Origin: Armatimonadota bacterium
Lineage (GTDB): Bacteria > Armatimonadota > Zipacnadia > Zipacnadales > JABUFB01
DNA: 64,000 nt
Reading direction: 5' to 3'
Assembly: GCA_013314775.1 (NCBI GenBank)
Contig: JABUFB010000007.1
Coordinates: forward strand, 103,483-167,482
Every line of letters starts with the position of its first letter. The stretch's first letter is position 1. Positions 17,571 to 29,197 of the stretch are shown one piece after another. Position numbers and translations under genes: made by a program. The notes beneath the pieces are model-generated. The model was given only the letters and a program-made list of their open reading frames with translations. It did no database searches and had not been told where the DNA came from.

Positions 17571-20273
17571 CTACTGCGCTCCGTCCTCCAGCCATTCCAG
17601 TGTGAATCGCGCGAAAGTCAGGCTCTCATAGGGGTGGTGCTCGCCGCGTTCATACAGGCAGGCGAAGGTTCCGTCGGCAAGTCGCGCCAGGCACGGGTAG
17701 GCGGAATGGCCGGGAAAGAGAACCTTCTCGATGGGCCAGGTCTGCCCTTCGTCACGGCTGGCGCGGATGGTTTCATTGGTGCGCTTGAGACTGGCGCAGT
17801 TGGCGAAGAGCCAGAGCGGGCCCTGGGGCGTATCCGTAGCTATCAAACTTGCGTCGCATACCGGCTCTAGCAGCCTTTCATCCAGGACCGGATCGGACCA
17901 GGACTGTCCGCCGTCGTCGCTCCAGGCAATAGCGCGCCGGTTTGTCCCGCTATTGGTCCGCATGTTCAGGCACAGTCGACCGCCGGTGGTTTCCACCACC
18001 TCGCACTCGTTGCAGTCCTTGAAGAGGGGACGGATGGTCGGGCCCGGGGTCCAGGTGATGCCGCCGTCATCGCTGAAGATCACGCCGGAACGGTATTCCT
18101 GGGTCTCTTTGCCCATCTCGCCGCCCATGTACCACATGGGGATGACCAGACGGCCGGAACGGGTCTGAATGCCGTTCCCCGGGCCGGTTGCTACGCGGGT
18201 CCAGTCGAAGTCCACCTGCCTGACCTGATTCGTGATCTCCTGCAGCGGCGAGAAGTTTGCGCCCTCATCAGCGCTTCGCATCAAGAATACACGCTGGTTG
18301 TTTCGGCACAGGAGCAGGATCACATCGCCCGACTTCCTGTCCTGCACCGGGCAGGGGTTGCCCATGGTGTTGCGCTCGTCGTCGGCGAGCACTTGCATGG
18401 GGCCCCAGGTCTCTCCATTGTCAAGGCTGCGTTTGAGCACCATGTCGATGTTGCCGAAGTCCGCAGAGCTCTCGCGCCGGGCCTCGCAGAAAGCCAGGAT
18501 CGTGCCTTTCGCGGTGACCAGCAGAGACGGGATGCGGAAGGTGTGTGTGTCTTCCGTGCCCGATACGAATAGGGGACGCTCGCGCGGAAGCAAGGCGGTC
18601 TTGCGGTCCAGTTCGTCCAGCGTAAAGTGCCACGCGGCAACAGAGTGCTTCTCGCCCTCGGCCAGGACAATGTATGTGGTGGTCACCAGTGTGCCGTCCG
18701 ACAGGAGTTCCAGGCCGGGGTAGCCGAGGTCGTACTTCACGGGGCTGTTGTAGAACCGCACTCGATACTGGCCTTCACGCAGGTTGACCAGGTCCTCATA
18801 GGTGCCCACCCACCCCACGAAGTCGCCCGCGGTAGGGCTGGTCTGGGCGACGTCGCGGAATGTCATCACCAGTCGGCCATCGGCAGCATAGCGGGGCATG
18901 TGGCGGTCCCCGGTGAGGCTCGCGGGAAGCTCCACGGGCCTGCTCCACGTCTCGCCCTCGTCATCGGTGACGCAGAGCATGGAATTGTAGCGGCGCGCGT
19001 TTTCGCGCATGACCATGGCGATCTGTCGGCCGTCGGGTGACACAACGAGCGCGGGCTCGCACAGGTCGGCGCCTTCGAACTCGGCGATCATTCGCTCGGG
19101 GCCCCAGGTGAGGCCGCCGTCCTCGGAGACGCTCTGCCAGATGGTGAGCGGGGAGCGGTCGCAATCATTGGGTCCGCGGTGATAGACGCACAGGTGCCGC
19201 CCCCCGGATATAGGGACGATGGTGATGGGCGCCACCACGCAATGCAGGCCGTTGGGCTCCAGCGGCGTCCACGTCTTCCCAAGATCGAGAGACACCGACT
19301 GCCTCATGGCCCCGTTGCCTTCCATCATCAGGAGACGCTCCACGCCGTCGGGACCGATGATGCGGTGCAGGCATGGGCAGTTAGTGGCTGTGGCCCAGTT
19401 GTCGGGCACCGGAAGTCGTTCGCTCCAGGTGCGGCCGCCGTCATCGCTGCGTTTCAAGACCGCCGAAGGGCCGCCATGACCCAGCGGGTAGGTGCAGTAG
19501 ATGGTCTTGCCGTCGGCAAGGAGCACAGTGGTAGGGTGGCCCAGATACTGGCCTTCAATGCGCTCCACAACTGTCAGGCGGTGCTTCTCGGTGGACAGAT
19601 CAATGGTGGGAATGGTGTAGTTGGTGGGCTGGGTGCGCGGCGGGGGGAGCGGCCGGATATCACCCGTCGCCGAGAAATGGGTAACGCGCATGAGGCTGCG
19701 CCAGGGCCTGAGCCCGAACTGGCCGAAGGGCCTGTTGCCGCTGAACTGCACCGCTCGCACCAGGGCGCCGTCGATGAGGAACCGCAACCGGTCACCCTCG
19801 CGAACGGCTTCGAAGACGAAGGGCACGCCGTTGCGGACAACATTCTGGATACCCTCGGCGAACTGGGTACCCGGGCCGAAAACCGGGCCGCTGAAGAACA
19901 TCTGTCCGGTAGCGCCCTCAAAGCCAAAATGGCTCTTTCCGTCGATGACGAAGCTGGCAGCGCTCTTGTCAAGGTCGAAGATGGTCAACTCCGCGCGAAT
20001 GCGGAAGTCGCCGCAGCCCAGGGCATTGCCTGCCCAGAGAACATTGTTCACGCCCTGCAGTTCGAGGTAATCGCCGCCGCGCACCCAGGGGCGGCCTTCC
20101 TCCCGCACACAGACTGGCTTGCCGGCATCCACGAACACGGCGCTGCTTGCGGCAGTTCCGCTCACGGTGGAGTTCCCCCTGAGAGGCTGAGGTTGGGCGG
20201 CGCAAGTCACTGTCACGGCAAAGAGCGCCGCAACCAGCGCGGCGCTCGGGAGACCGGGGAGATGGCTGTTCAT
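17571..20273 (-). CDS. Secreted sialidase (GH33-type) with two BNR-repeat domains
   Basis: 900 residues with a signal peptide (LVAALFAVTVTCAAQ). A concanavalin-like region (about 30-185) is followed by two six-bladed propeller-type units rich in Asp boxes: SDDGGRTW, SEDGGLTW and DDEGETW in the first, LDNGETW, SDDGGITW, SDDGGQSW and RDEGQTW in the second. The second carries the sialidase FRIP motif (HTFRIPSLL), a probable acid/base region (RRESSADFGNID), GPGNGIQTRSGRLVIP and the typical end YPCLARLADGTFACLYERG, so it is the likely catalytic domain for release of terminal sialic or related nonulosonic acids. The first lacks an obvious FRIP and may only bind. The start at 20273 is set by the signal peptide; it lies 46 bp after atpG on the same strand. 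Confidence 0.87.
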   Translation of the reverse strand: MNSHLPGLPSAALVAALFAVTVTCAAQPQPLRGNSTVSGTAASSAVFVDAGKPVCVREEGRPWVRGGDYLELQGVNNVLWAGNALGCGDFRIRAELTIFDLDKSAASFVIDGKSHFGFEGATGQMFFSGPVFGPGTQFAEGIQNVVRNGVPFVFEAVREGDRLRFLIDGALVRAVQFSGNRPFGQFGLRPWRSLMRVTHFSATGDIRPLPPPRTQPTNYTIPTIDLSTEKHRLTVVERIEGQYLGHPTTVLLADGKTIYCTYPLGHGGPSAVLKRSDDGGRTWSERLPVPDNWATATNCPCLHRIIGPDGVERLLMMEGNGAMRQSVSLDLGKTWTPLEPNGLHCVVAPITIVPISGGRHLCVYHRGPNDCDRSPLTIWQSVSEDGGLTWGPERMIAEFEGADLCEPALVVSPDGRQIAMVMRENARRYNSMLCVTDDEGETWSRPVELPASLTGDRHMPRYAADGRLVMTFRDVAQTSPTAGDFVGWVGTYEDLVNLREGQYRVRFYNSPVKYDLGYPGLELLSDGTLVTTTYIVLAEGEKHSVAAWHFTLDELDRKTALLPRERPLFVSGTEDTHTFRIPSLLVTAKGTILAFCEARRESSADFGNIDMVLKRSLDNGETWGPMQVLADDERNTMGNPCPVQDRKSGDVILLLCRNNQRVFLMRSADEGANFSPLQEITNQVRQVDFDWTRVATGPGNGIQTRSGRLVIPMWYMGGEMGKETQEYRSGVIFSDDGGITWTPGPTIRPLFKDCNECEVVETTGGRLCLNMRTNSGTNRRAIAWSDDGGQSWSDPVLDERLLEPVCDASLIATDTPQGPLWLFANCASLKRTNETIRASRDEGQTWPIEKVLFPGHSAYPCLARLADGTFACLYERGEHHPYESLTFARFTLEWLEDGAQ

Positions 20274-20319
20274 GGCTCCAGTCTCGTTCCCATGGGCTGG
20301 CGCACGGAAGCTCCGGGCG

Positions 20320-21207
20320 CTACTGGCCTTCTCCGGTGAGAGCCTCGAACCCCGATACGATGTCGAGTATCTCCTCGGTGATCGTGGTCTGGCGGATGTG
20401 GTGGTACTCCGCTGAGAGTTCGGCCAGGCGTTCTTCGATATTCCGATCTGCCGCCTGCATTGAAGCGAGACGTGCGGCGTTCTCGCTGGCCTGTGATTCT
20501 GTGGCAGCACGGTAGAGTGAGACCACCAGATGCTGCTCCACGGTGGCCGCGAAGAGCATGTCCCAGTCCATCGTGAATATGGGCACACACCGCGAGGGCC
20601 ACTCGTCGGCCTTCAGGAGCCCGAGCCATTCGCTGTCCAGAGGCAGCAGGTTCATGGTTCGCGCGCGGTAGGAGGCCGATGACAGCAGCATATTGTGGCA
20701 GAGCACGACCCGATCAATGCCCCGCTCAGTCCGCCAGTCCTGGATGATGTGCAGCAGCCTGCCTACCAGCGGCGCTGTGCCCTGGAGGGATGCGGGGGTC
20801 GGCAAGAGCGCCTCGGGCACCAGCCCTTCATCCTCAAGGCGCGATGCGGCCCGCGACCCGACACAGACCAGCGCGGGTTCGGCGTCCGGGCTGAGGCTCC
20901 GGGCCTCAAGAACACTGTGGTGGACGATCTCCTCGTTGAACTGTCCGCACATGCCCTGGTCGGAGCCGAAGACCACGATGCCCGGGATTCTACTTCGCGA
21001 CCGATTCTCTACGTAGGCTCCCGGCGGTCGGTTGCGCAGCAGGGCATGCAGGGCCAGCTTCACCGTGCGGTTGTACTCCGCAAGGGCGCGGACGGACGCG
21101 TGCATCTCGTTCATCTTCACAGCCGCCAGGGCCTTCATCGTCTTGACCACGGAATGAAGGTCCTGGGCCGTGCGTATTTTGCGCTTCAGTTCCTGGGCGG
21201 TGGCCAT
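20320..21207 (-). CDS. atpG: N-ATPase gamma subunit
   Basis: 295-residue central-stalk subunit that turns inside the alpha3beta3 head. The N-terminal helix (MATAQELKRKIRTAQDLHSV then VKTMKALAAVKM) and C-terminal helix (RNIEERLAELSAEYHHIRQT then TITEEILDIVSG) are the coiled-coil shaft; the middle contains the Rossmann-like foot (IVVFGSDQGMCGQFNEEI). It is the last gene of the ATPase operon, 88 bp after atpA, the largest gap in the cluster. The sequence is clearly diverged from ordinary F-type gamma, as usual for N-ATPases. Confidence 0.93.
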   Translation of the reverse strand: MATAQELKRKIRTAQDLHSVVKTMKALAAVKMNEMHASVRALAEYNRTVKLALHALLRNRPPGAYVENRSRSRIPGIVVFGSDQGMCGQFNEEIVHHSVLEARSLSPDAEPALVCVGSRAASRLEDEGLVPEALLPTPASLQGTAPLVGRLLHIIQDWRTERGIDRVVLCHNMLLSSASYRARTMNLLPLDSEWLGLLKADEWPSRCVPIFTMDWDMLFAATVEQHLVVSLYRAATESQASENAARLASMQAADRNIEERLAELSAEYHHIRQTTITEEILDIVSGFEALTGEGQ

Positions 21208-21295
21208 CTGCGCTCCCGGCGTCAGTTCGCTTCGATGACGTGATCGTGCCCGCCCAATCCCTCGCGGTCCTGGGGCCGGCAGTCACTCTCCGTTT

Positions 21296-22846
21296 TCATT
21301 CATCGTCTCGTGGCTGTTTCTCGAGCACCTGTCGGGCTGCGCTCACTATGCTTGCCGTGTCTTGATCGGTCAGCCTGTCACCCCGCCGGATACGCTTGCA
21401 CAGCTCGGGCAGTTGAGTTACCACTGCGCGGCGGATCGCCTGCTCGGCATCCGCGATACCGTCCAGGGGGATTCCGTCCAGCACGCCGCGGGTGACGCAG
21501 ACCAGCACAGCGATCTGCTCCTCCACGGGGACGGGCGCGTACTGGGGCTGTTTGAGTGCCTCGCGCACCCGCCGGCCGCGTTCCAGTGTGCGGCGGGTGT
21601 CCTCATCGAGACGGGTTCCGAAGCGGGCGAAGGTCTCGAGTTCCTCGAACTGCGAGTAGGACAGGCGCAGTTCGCCGGAGATGTCCTTGAAGGCCGCCAG
21701 TTGAGCCTTGCCACCAACCCGGGATACGGATGTCCCCACATCCACGGCGGGGAGAAACCCCTTCTGGAACAGGTCGGGGGACAGATAGATCTGCCCGTCG
21801 GTGATGGAGATGAGGTTGGTCGGGATGTATGCGGCCACATTCTGCGCTTCCGTCTCGACGATGGGCAGAGCGGTGAGTGAGCCGCCGCCATACTCGGGAC
21901 GCAAGCGAGTGGAGCGTTCCAGCAGTCGGGAGTGGATGTAGAAGATGTCCCCGGGGAAGGCCTCGCGTCCCGGCGGCCGGCGCAGGAGCAGGGACAGCTC
22001 GCGGTAAGCCCTGGAGTGGCGCGTCAGGTCGTCGTAGATCACCAGCACGTCGCGGCCTGTCTCCATGAAATACTCGCCCATGGTGGTCGCCGCATAGGGC
22101 GCGACGTACTGCAGGCCGGGGGGGTCTTCGCCGGAGGCCATGACCACCAGGCAGTAGCCCATACCCCCGCGAGCCTGCAGATCGGCCACGAACCGCGCCA
22201 CCGCCGCGGTGCGTTGGCCGATGGCGCAATAGATGCACAGGACGCCGGTGTCTTTCTGGTTGATGATGGTGTCCAGCGCGATCGCGGACTTCCCGGTCTG
22301 GCGGTCGCCCAGGATCAGTTCGCGCTGGCCCCTTCCCACGGGGATCAGCGCGTCAATGGCCTTGATTCCGGTCTGCAGGGGTACGGAGACAGGGGCACGG
22401 TGCATGATCGGCGGGGCTTCGCGCTCCACCAGCCGGTGCTCCAGGGCCTGCAGCGGCCTTCCGCCGTCGCGGGGCCTGCCCAGGGGGTCGATGACTCGCC
22501 CCAGCAGGCTTTCTCCAACGGGAACATCCAGCAGGCGCCCGGTTCGGCGGACCTCATCGCCCGCGCGGATCTGCTCGCTGTCATCCAGCAGGATGACGCC
22601 GACCTCGTCAGGGTCAAGGTTGAACGCCATGCCCATGCGGCGGCCGGGGAAGCGCACCAATTCCTCGGACTCCACGCTTGGAAGTCCGTCCACCCGGGCA
22701 ACTCCCTGGCCCACCTGGGTCACGATGCCGATCTCCAGCGATTCCAGTTCCGGGCGCGATCGCTCGACGACCTCCCCTATCACGTCGTCGGTGCTCTCGA
22801 TGACCATGTCGAGGAATCGCTCAGGCCGCGTCTCGCCACCGGTCAT
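21296..22846 (-). CDS. atpA: N-ATPase alpha subunit
   Basis: 516-residue non-catalytic nucleotide-binding subunit of the F1-like head. It has an N-terminal beta-barrel with [11 protein letters not shown], Walker [14 protein letters not shown], the Walker B region [20 protein letters not shown], and the C-terminal helical bundle. The ATG overlaps the stop of atpF (ATGA-type 4-bp overlap), which indicates translational coupling. Length is normal for the family. Confidence 0.96.
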   Translation of the reverse strand: MTGGETRPERFLDMVIESTDDVIGEVVERSRPELESLEIGIVTQVGQGVARVDGLPSVESEELVRFPGRRMGMAFNLDPDEVGVILLDDSEQIRAGDEVRRTGRLLDVPVGESLLGRVIDPLGRPRDGGRPLQALEHRLVEREAPPIMHRAPVSVPLQTGIKAIDALIPVGRGQRELILGDRQTGKSAIALDTIINQKDTGVLCIYCAIGQRTAAVARFVADLQARGGMGYCLVVMASGEDPPGLQYVAPYAATTMGEYFMETGRDVLVIYDDLTRHSRAYRELSLLLRRPPGREAFPGDIFYIHSRLLERSTRLRPEYGGGSLTALPIVETEAQNVAAYIPTNLISITDGQIYLSPDLFQKGFLPAVDVGTSVSRVGGKAQLAAFKDISGELRLSYSQFEELETFARFGTRLDEDTRRTLERGRRVREALKQPQYAPVPVEEQIAVLVCVTRGVLDGIPLDGIADAEQAIRRAVVTQLPELCKRIRRGDRLTDQDTASIVSAARQVLEKQPRDDE

Positions 22847-23655
22847 TGCTCGCCTCCAGGCTTCTCGGGCGCGCCTTCAGCCGTGGTCTCGCTCGCGACA
22901 GGGGTTTCATCCATGAGCCGCAGGATCTCCTCCTCGAGGGTGGTCAGGTAGCTGTCCACGCTCCAGACGACCTTTCGCCCGTCGGTGCGCAGTTCCAGGC
23001 CGCAGATGAGGTCCGGGGACGTCTCGAAGGACAGGGTGACATCCTCCCCGAAACGCTCGGCAATGAGTCGCTCGAGCATTTTGCGGTCGCTGTCATTCAG
23101 CTCGAAAGCGCTGACAAGGCGTGCATGTCCGCTGCGGACCATACGCTCGGACAGTTCGGCGACGGTGTTCTGCTCAAGTTGGCTTATCCGTTGTGCGAAC
23201 AGGGCGGTTACCCTGCTTTCCAGTTCAGCGTCGGCCATCTCCTTGAGTGCTCTACGGGCGATCTCCACCACCTGCAGACCAGCGCGGCGACGTATCTCCC
23301 GGACGAACGCTGAACGCTCGCGTTCCATGGCCTGCTGCCAGCGCAGAGCGGCGCGGTCGGCCTCCTCACGCGCACGGTCAAGCAGTTCGGCCCTGCGCCT
23401 TTCCGCCTGTTCCTCAGCCGCTTCGATTATTCCACGGGTCTGTTCGTCAAGCTCCCGGCGCTTCTGTTCGTACTCTTCCCGGGCGCTGTCAGCCTTCTCG
23501 GCTTTCGCGCGGGCCTCGTCCAGTCTGGCGCTGATGAGCGCCTGCCGCTCCTCCATCATCCGCACAATGGGGCCGTAGAGGAAACGCTTGAGGAGCGCCA
23601 CCAGGATGAGGAAGTTGACGATCTGTGCGATGAAAGTGAACGTGTCTATCTGCAT
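22843..23655 (-). CDS. atpF: N-ATPase b subunit, long form with delta-like C-terminus
   Basis: 270 residues, much longer than an ordinary b subunit (about 160). The single N-terminal membrane helix ([20 protein letters not shown]) is followed by a long charged coiled coil to about 150 ([20 protein letters not shown] and onward). The last 110 residues form a separate folded part ([40 protein letters not shown]) resembling the C-terminal half of delta. The operon has no delta gene, so this extension probably takes over the connection to the head, as reported for N-type ATPases. Confidence 0.92.
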   Translation of the reverse strand: MQIDTFTFIAQIVNFLILVALLKRFLYGPIVRMMEERQALISARLDEARAKAEKADSAREEYEQKRRELDEQTRGIIEAAEEQAERRRAELLDRAREEADRAALRWQQAMERERSAFVREIRRRAGLQVVEIARRALKEMADAELESRVTALFAQRISQLEQNTVAELSERMVRSGHARLVSAFELNDSDRKMLERLIAERFGEDVTLSFETSPDLICGLELRTDGRKVVWSVDSYLTTLEEEILRLMDETPVASETTAEGAPEKPGGEQ

Positions 23656-23658
23656 GGC

Positions 23659-23937
23659 TTAGCCGCCTGTGAAGTGTTTCCAGAACGGGTTGGCAAAGAG
23701 CAGGATCATGGCGATGACGAAGGCGTAGATGCCGGTGGACTCCACCATCGCCATGCCCACGAAGAGAGTGCGGGTGATGCGGTCGGCCTCGTCCGGCTGC
23801 TGCGCAATTGCCTGCAGGGCAGATGCCAGCGCGCGACCTTCCCCGATGCCGGGGCCAATCGCGCCCAGACCCATGACGATGCCTGCTGACAGGGCGGAAG
23901 CAAAGGCGACCATTTCGCTGCCTTCCAACTCAACCAT
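23659..23937 (-). CDS. atpE: N-ATPase c subunit with sodium-binding motif
   Basis: 92-residue rotor-ring proteolipid with two membrane helices. Helix 1 contains GLGAIGPGIGEG with E33 at the position of the Na+ ligand Gln32 of Ilyobacter; helix 2 contains MVESTGIYAF with E66, S67, T68 and Y71 matching the Na+-ligand set. The polar loop is AIAQQPDEADRITRT. Together these support Na+ rather than H+ translocation, and the double-glutamate pattern is typical of N-ATPases. It starts 8 bp inside the end of atpB. Confidence 0.95.
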   Translation of the reverse strand: MVELEGSEMVAFASALSAGIVMGLGAIGPGIGEGRALASALQAIAQQPDEADRITRTLFVGMAMVESTGIYAFVIAMILLFANPFWKHFTGG

Positions 23938-24640
23938 CTCCTTTGGGTTCGTCGTCCCGGCGGCGTTCGTGGGCCCGGGTGGCCGAACCGATGTACACCA
24001 TTGCGAGAATCGAGAATATATACGCCTGGACAGCGCCGGTCAGCAGTCCGAGGGCGTGTGCGAGGATGGGAACGAAAAGCGGCGCGATCAACAGGAGGAT
24101 GCCTCCGATCATTGACCCGCTCATCGCGTTGCCGAACAACCTGACCGCCAACGCCAGGGTGCGCGAGAGTTCGCCGAAGATATTGAAGGGCAGCATCACC
24201 ACGGTTGGCTCGAGGTACTGGCGCAGATAGCCTCGAAGGCCCTGCTTGCTGATCCCGTGGATGGGCACGGCCACAAAGACGCACGCGGCCAAGGCGGCCG
24301 TTGTCGTGAGCGACCCGGTCGGGGCCTGGTAGCCCGGGATGACCGAGAGCAAGTTGCAGGTCAGGATGAAGAGGAAAAGCGTTCCGATGAATGGCAGGTA
24401 AGGGGCGGGGTCCTGCCGGCTGACCTCGCGGATCTGCGCTTGCATGGCGCCGACAATGACTTCCAGCATGTTCTGGCCGGGGCTCATCTCTGCCTCGGGA
24501 GTGAGACGCCGCGTGATCAGCCACGAGCCGACGACCAGCAGGGCCATCACCGCCCAGGTGAAGACGAGAGTGGCGCTGATAGTGATGGCGCCGCTCTGCC
24601 AGAAGATGACGTCATCGGGAGTCACCTGCACGCTGCTCAC
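23930..24640 (-). CDS. atpB: N-ATPase a subunit
   Basis: 236-residue membrane stator forming the ion half-channels. About six helices are visible; the essential arginine lies in LALAVRLFGNAMSG, and PYLPFIGTLFLFILTCNLLS is the conserved second-to-third helix block. The gene sits 7 bp after atpR and overlaps atpE by 8 bp. Confidence 0.95.
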   Translation of the reverse strand: MSSVQVTPDDVIFWQSGAITISATLVFTWAVMALLVVGSWLITRRLTPEAEMSPGQNMLEVIVGAMQAQIREVSRQDPAPYLPFIGTLFLFILTCNLLSVIPGYQAPTGSLTTTAALAACVFVAVPIHGISKQGLRGYLRQYLEPTVVMLPFNIFGELSRTLALAVRLFGNAMSGSMIGGILLLIAPLFVPILAHALGLLTGAVQAYIFSILAMVYIGSATRAHERRRDDEPKGDG

Positions 24641-24647
24641 CTCCGCA

Positions 24648-24977
24648 CTAAATGCGATCTCGCGCTTGCGGCGAGAGTCTCTCCGCGAGTAGCCTCACCA
24701 TCACGACGCGGGCCACCACAAAACCTGCCAGGCAGGCCGCAAGCCCCTGCCACGTTCCGCCGGATGCGAAAACGAACCCGGCCGCAACCGCGACGTTCCT
24801 CACCAGGAAGCTGAACAGCACCAGCATGCCCGGCGAATCCTGGGACGTGATCTTGCGCACCGTCCACCACAGGCCGACGAAGTAGGCGGCGCCCAGTGCC
24901 AGCCCGGCCACGGCGGCCAGCCCGATCCGCAGGAGATCAATCATCCAGATCATGCCCGTCATCGCCGCGGTCTTCAT
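24648..24977 (-). CDS. atpR: N-ATPase accessory membrane subunit AtpR
   Basis: 109 residues, three predicted membrane helices. The block AAYFVGLWWTVRK and the arginine in FSFLVRNVAVAAGFVF are characteristic of AtpR, a small protein found only in N-ATPase operons; it is thought to help assemble the c ring, perhaps interacting with its helix-1 glutamate. The open frame overlaps atpQ by 41 bp; internal ATGs at 24962, 24953 and 24944 are alternative starts that reduce the overlap. Confidence 0.85.
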   Translation of the reverse strand: MKTAAMTGMIWMIDLLRIGLAAVAGLALGAAYFVGLWWTVRKITSQDSPGMLVLFSFLVRNVAVAAGFVFASGGTWQGLAACLAGFVVARVVMVRLLAERLSPQARDRI

Positions 24978-25285
24978 CTTCCCGCGAGCGTTCGATGATT
25001 TCCCGTTCGCGGCTGATCCAGTACCAGGCGTTCATGCAGCCGACCATGAGCCCTCCCGCCAGGAGCATGAGGGTCCAGGAGAACCGACTGGGAAAGCGGC
25101 TGTCCAGCCATAGCCCGATGGCGATGCCCATGAGCGTGGGTATGCTCACCGACCAGCCCACTAGTCCGAACATCCCCAGCCCGAACCAAAGGCTCTCCTG
25201 CCGGTGTCTGCGGGCCCAGAGCTTCCGCTCTTGCTTGCGGGCAACCACATCGGTGAATGACGCGTCCTCCTTGTGACGTCCGGGT

Positions 25286-25296
<11 letters not shown>
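24937..25296 (-). CDS. atpQ: N-ATPase accessory membrane subunit AtpQ (AtpI/AtpZ-like)
   Basis: 119 residues with two membrane hairpin helices (LWFGLGMFGLVGWSVSIPTL and FSWTLMLLAGGLMVGCMNAW) joined by a short charged loop, and charged termini. Its place between atpC and atpR and its similarity to the AtpZ/AtpI type identify it as AtpQ. A longer frame reaches 25500, but ATG 25296 (or 25305) fits the protein and leaves only an 11-bp overlap with atpC. Confidence 0.85.
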
Positions 25297-27152
<1,856 letters not shown>

Positions 27153-27291
27153 CTATCCCCTTCACAGGGAGGAGGTTCGCCTGCGGCAAGGAAACCACAA
27201 TGCACAAAGACGCACCAAGACGCGGTGCGCCCGGTGCGTTGTAGTGCACATATCCTGAACACCTCGCCGTCCGAAAGAGGTCCGTATTTCG

Positions 27292-28839
27292 ATGCGACGC
27301 GTATTGTTGCTGTATTTCGTGGCACTTCTACCGTTGCTTTCGACACTGCCGGGGGCGGCTGATGTCAGGCTCCCGGCCATCCTTGGTGACAACATGGTCC
27401 TTCAGCGGGATCTGCCCATCCGCCTGTGGGGTTGGGCCGATCCGGGGGAGGTCATCTCTGTCTCTTTGAACGGCTGCGCTGCCCAGGTCACGACTGCCGC
27501 CGATGGCACCTGGAAGACCAGTCTTGCAGCGATGAAGGCCGGAGGTCCGTACACACTGACGTTCGCGGGCAAGAGCACCATCGCCCTGAAGAACATCATG
27601 ATCGGCGAGGTCTGGGTCTGTTCGGGGCAGTCGAACATGGCTTGGGTCGTGCGCAACAGCACCAATAACGTGGCCGAAGAACTGGAGGCCGACCATCCCA
27701 ACCTTCGGCTCTTTACCGTGAGCCGGGTCACCTCCGACAAGCCGCTGGATGACGTCAAGGGCCGCTGGGATGTGTGCACTCCCGAGACCGTGCCGGGGTT
27801 CTCGGCGGTGGCGTACTTCTTTGGCCGCGACCTGCACAAAGCCCTCGGCGTGCCCGTGGGACTGATCAACACTTCCTGGGGTGGCACTCCTGCGGAAGCG
27901 TGGACCAGCCTGCCCGCGCTCCAGGCCGTCCCGGAATTGAAGCCGATTCTCGACCGCTGGGATGCCATGCTCGCGAACTACCCGGCGGCATTGGAGAAGT
28001 ACAACAAGGAGACCATCCCCGCCTGGGAAAAGGCCGCTGCCGATGCGAAAGCTCAAGGCAAGGCCGCACCTCGCAAGCCCACCCCTCCCATGGGGGCCGA
28101 CAGCCCCCACCGTCCCGCGAATCTATACAATGCCATGATCGCGCCGCTGCTGAACTACGGTATCCGCGGGGCCATCTGGTACCAGGGCGAGTCCAACGCA
28201 GGGCGGGCCTACCAGTACCGCACGCTCTTCGCGGAGATGATCAAGAACTGGCGGGCTGACTGGGGGATCGGAGACTTCCCCTTCGGCTTCGTTCAGCTTG
28301 CCAATTACATGGCCGTGGAGCCCCAGCCGGCCAACAGCGCCTGGGCGGAGCTTCGCGAAGCCCAGACTATGGCCTTGAGCTTGCCGAACACCGGCATGGC
28401 GGTGACCATCGAGATCGGCGAAGCCAATGATATCCACCCCAAGAATAAGCAGGACGTGGGCAAGCGCCTGAGCATGTGGGCCCTGGGCGCCGTCTATGGG
28501 AAGGACGTGGCCTTCTCCAGCCCCCTGTACGACTCCATGAGCGTGGAGGGCGACAAGATCCGCATACGCTTCAAATACGCTTTCAATGGCCTGATGACCC
28601 CCGCCTGTGCGCCGGTCAACGGGTTCGCCATTGCCGGAGAGGACCGGAAGTTCTATTGGGCTGACGCAGTTATCGAGGGTGATACGGTGGTTGTCTCCTC
28701 GAAGACCGTACCGAAGCCGGTCGCCGTGCGCTACGGTTGGGGGAATAACCCTGTCTGCAACCTGTACAGTGGCGCGGGCCTGCCCGCATCGCCATTCAGG
28801 ACAGACGACTGGCCCGGTGTGACCATCAACAACAAGTGA
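27292..28839 (+). CDS. Secreted sialate O-acetylesterase-family protein
   Basis: 515 residues with a signal peptide (LLLYFVALLPLLSTLPGAA). An N-terminal beta-sandwich (about 25-100) precedes an SGNH-type esterase core: nucleophile serine in VCSGQSNMAW, IWYQGESNAG, and the catalytic Asp/His region NDIHPKNKQDVGKRL. It should remove O-acetyl groups from sialic acids or from plant-type polysaccharides, which would help the nearby sialidases. It is transcribed away from the ATPase operon; AAAGAGG lies about 10 bases before the ATG. The final domain (about 420-515) is another beta-sandwich typical of this family. Confidence 0.9.
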   Translation: MRRVLLLYFVALLPLLSTLPGAADVRLPAILGDNMVLQRDLPIRLWGWADPGEVISVSLNGCAAQVTTAADGTWKTSLAAMKAGGPYTLTFAGKSTIALKNIMIGEVWVCSGQSNMAWVVRNSTNNVAEELEADHPNLRLFTVSRVTSDKPLDDVKGRWDVCTPETVPGFSAVAYFFGRDLHKALGVPVGLINTSWGGTPAEAWTSLPALQAVPELKPILDRWDAMLANYPAALEKYNKETIPAWEKAAADAKAQGKAAPRKPTPPMGADSPHRPANLYNAMIAPLLNYGIRGAIWYQGESNAGRAYQYRTLFAEMIKNWRADWGIGDFPFGFVQLANYMAVEPQPANSAWAELREAQTMALSLPNTGMAVTIEIGEANDIHPKNKQDVGKRLSMWALGAVYGKDVAFSSPLYDSMSVEGDKIRIRFKYAFNGLMTPACAPVNGFAIAGEDRKFYWADAVIEGDTVVVSSKTVPKPVAVRYGWGNNPVCNLYSGAGLPASPFRTDDWPGVTINNK

Positions 28840-29126
28840 CGGATAGCGGTGACAAGACGCATTCACGGCGCCCTGCGATCGGCCATTGTCGCCGCGCGTC
28901 TGTCATGTGCAATACACCAGGACGGGGCTGGTCGACAAACTCTGGTTTATGTGGATTTTGGCTCAACGAAAGCTCTGGCATGCCGGGCCGGCTAACCGGG
29001 ATACAGCGAGACCGGCAGGCACACTGGCGCGGAATCGTCTTCCAGGGGCCTCTGGGGGGCAAATTGCGCGATCCTTCGGGCGTGCAACAAATGGCCACCG
29101 CGTCTACAATAGTCCGGCAAGACCTA
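28840..29126. other. Non-coding region between the acetylesterase and PEP-CTERM genes
   Basis: About 290 bp with no convincing gene. The plus-strand frame continues open from 28886 into the PEP-CTERM protein but has no homology-like or signal-peptide character before 29198. No clear terminator hairpin with a T tract was seen after the esterase stop. Confidence 0.4.
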
Positions 29127-29155
29127 TTGCAAAGGACATGGTCAGCCTGTATGAT
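29127..29155 (+). promoter_or_regulatory. Near-consensus sigma-70-type promoter for the PEP-CTERM gene
   Basis: TTGCAA (29127-29132), exactly 17 bp, TATGAT (29150-29155). Transcription would begin near 29162, between this site and the GTG start candidates at 29198 and 29207, which argues against upstream starts for the gene. Confidence 0.6.
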
Positions 29156-29197
29156 GGTACAGAAATCAAGGCGTGGTTCGGAATACTCCATACTTGG

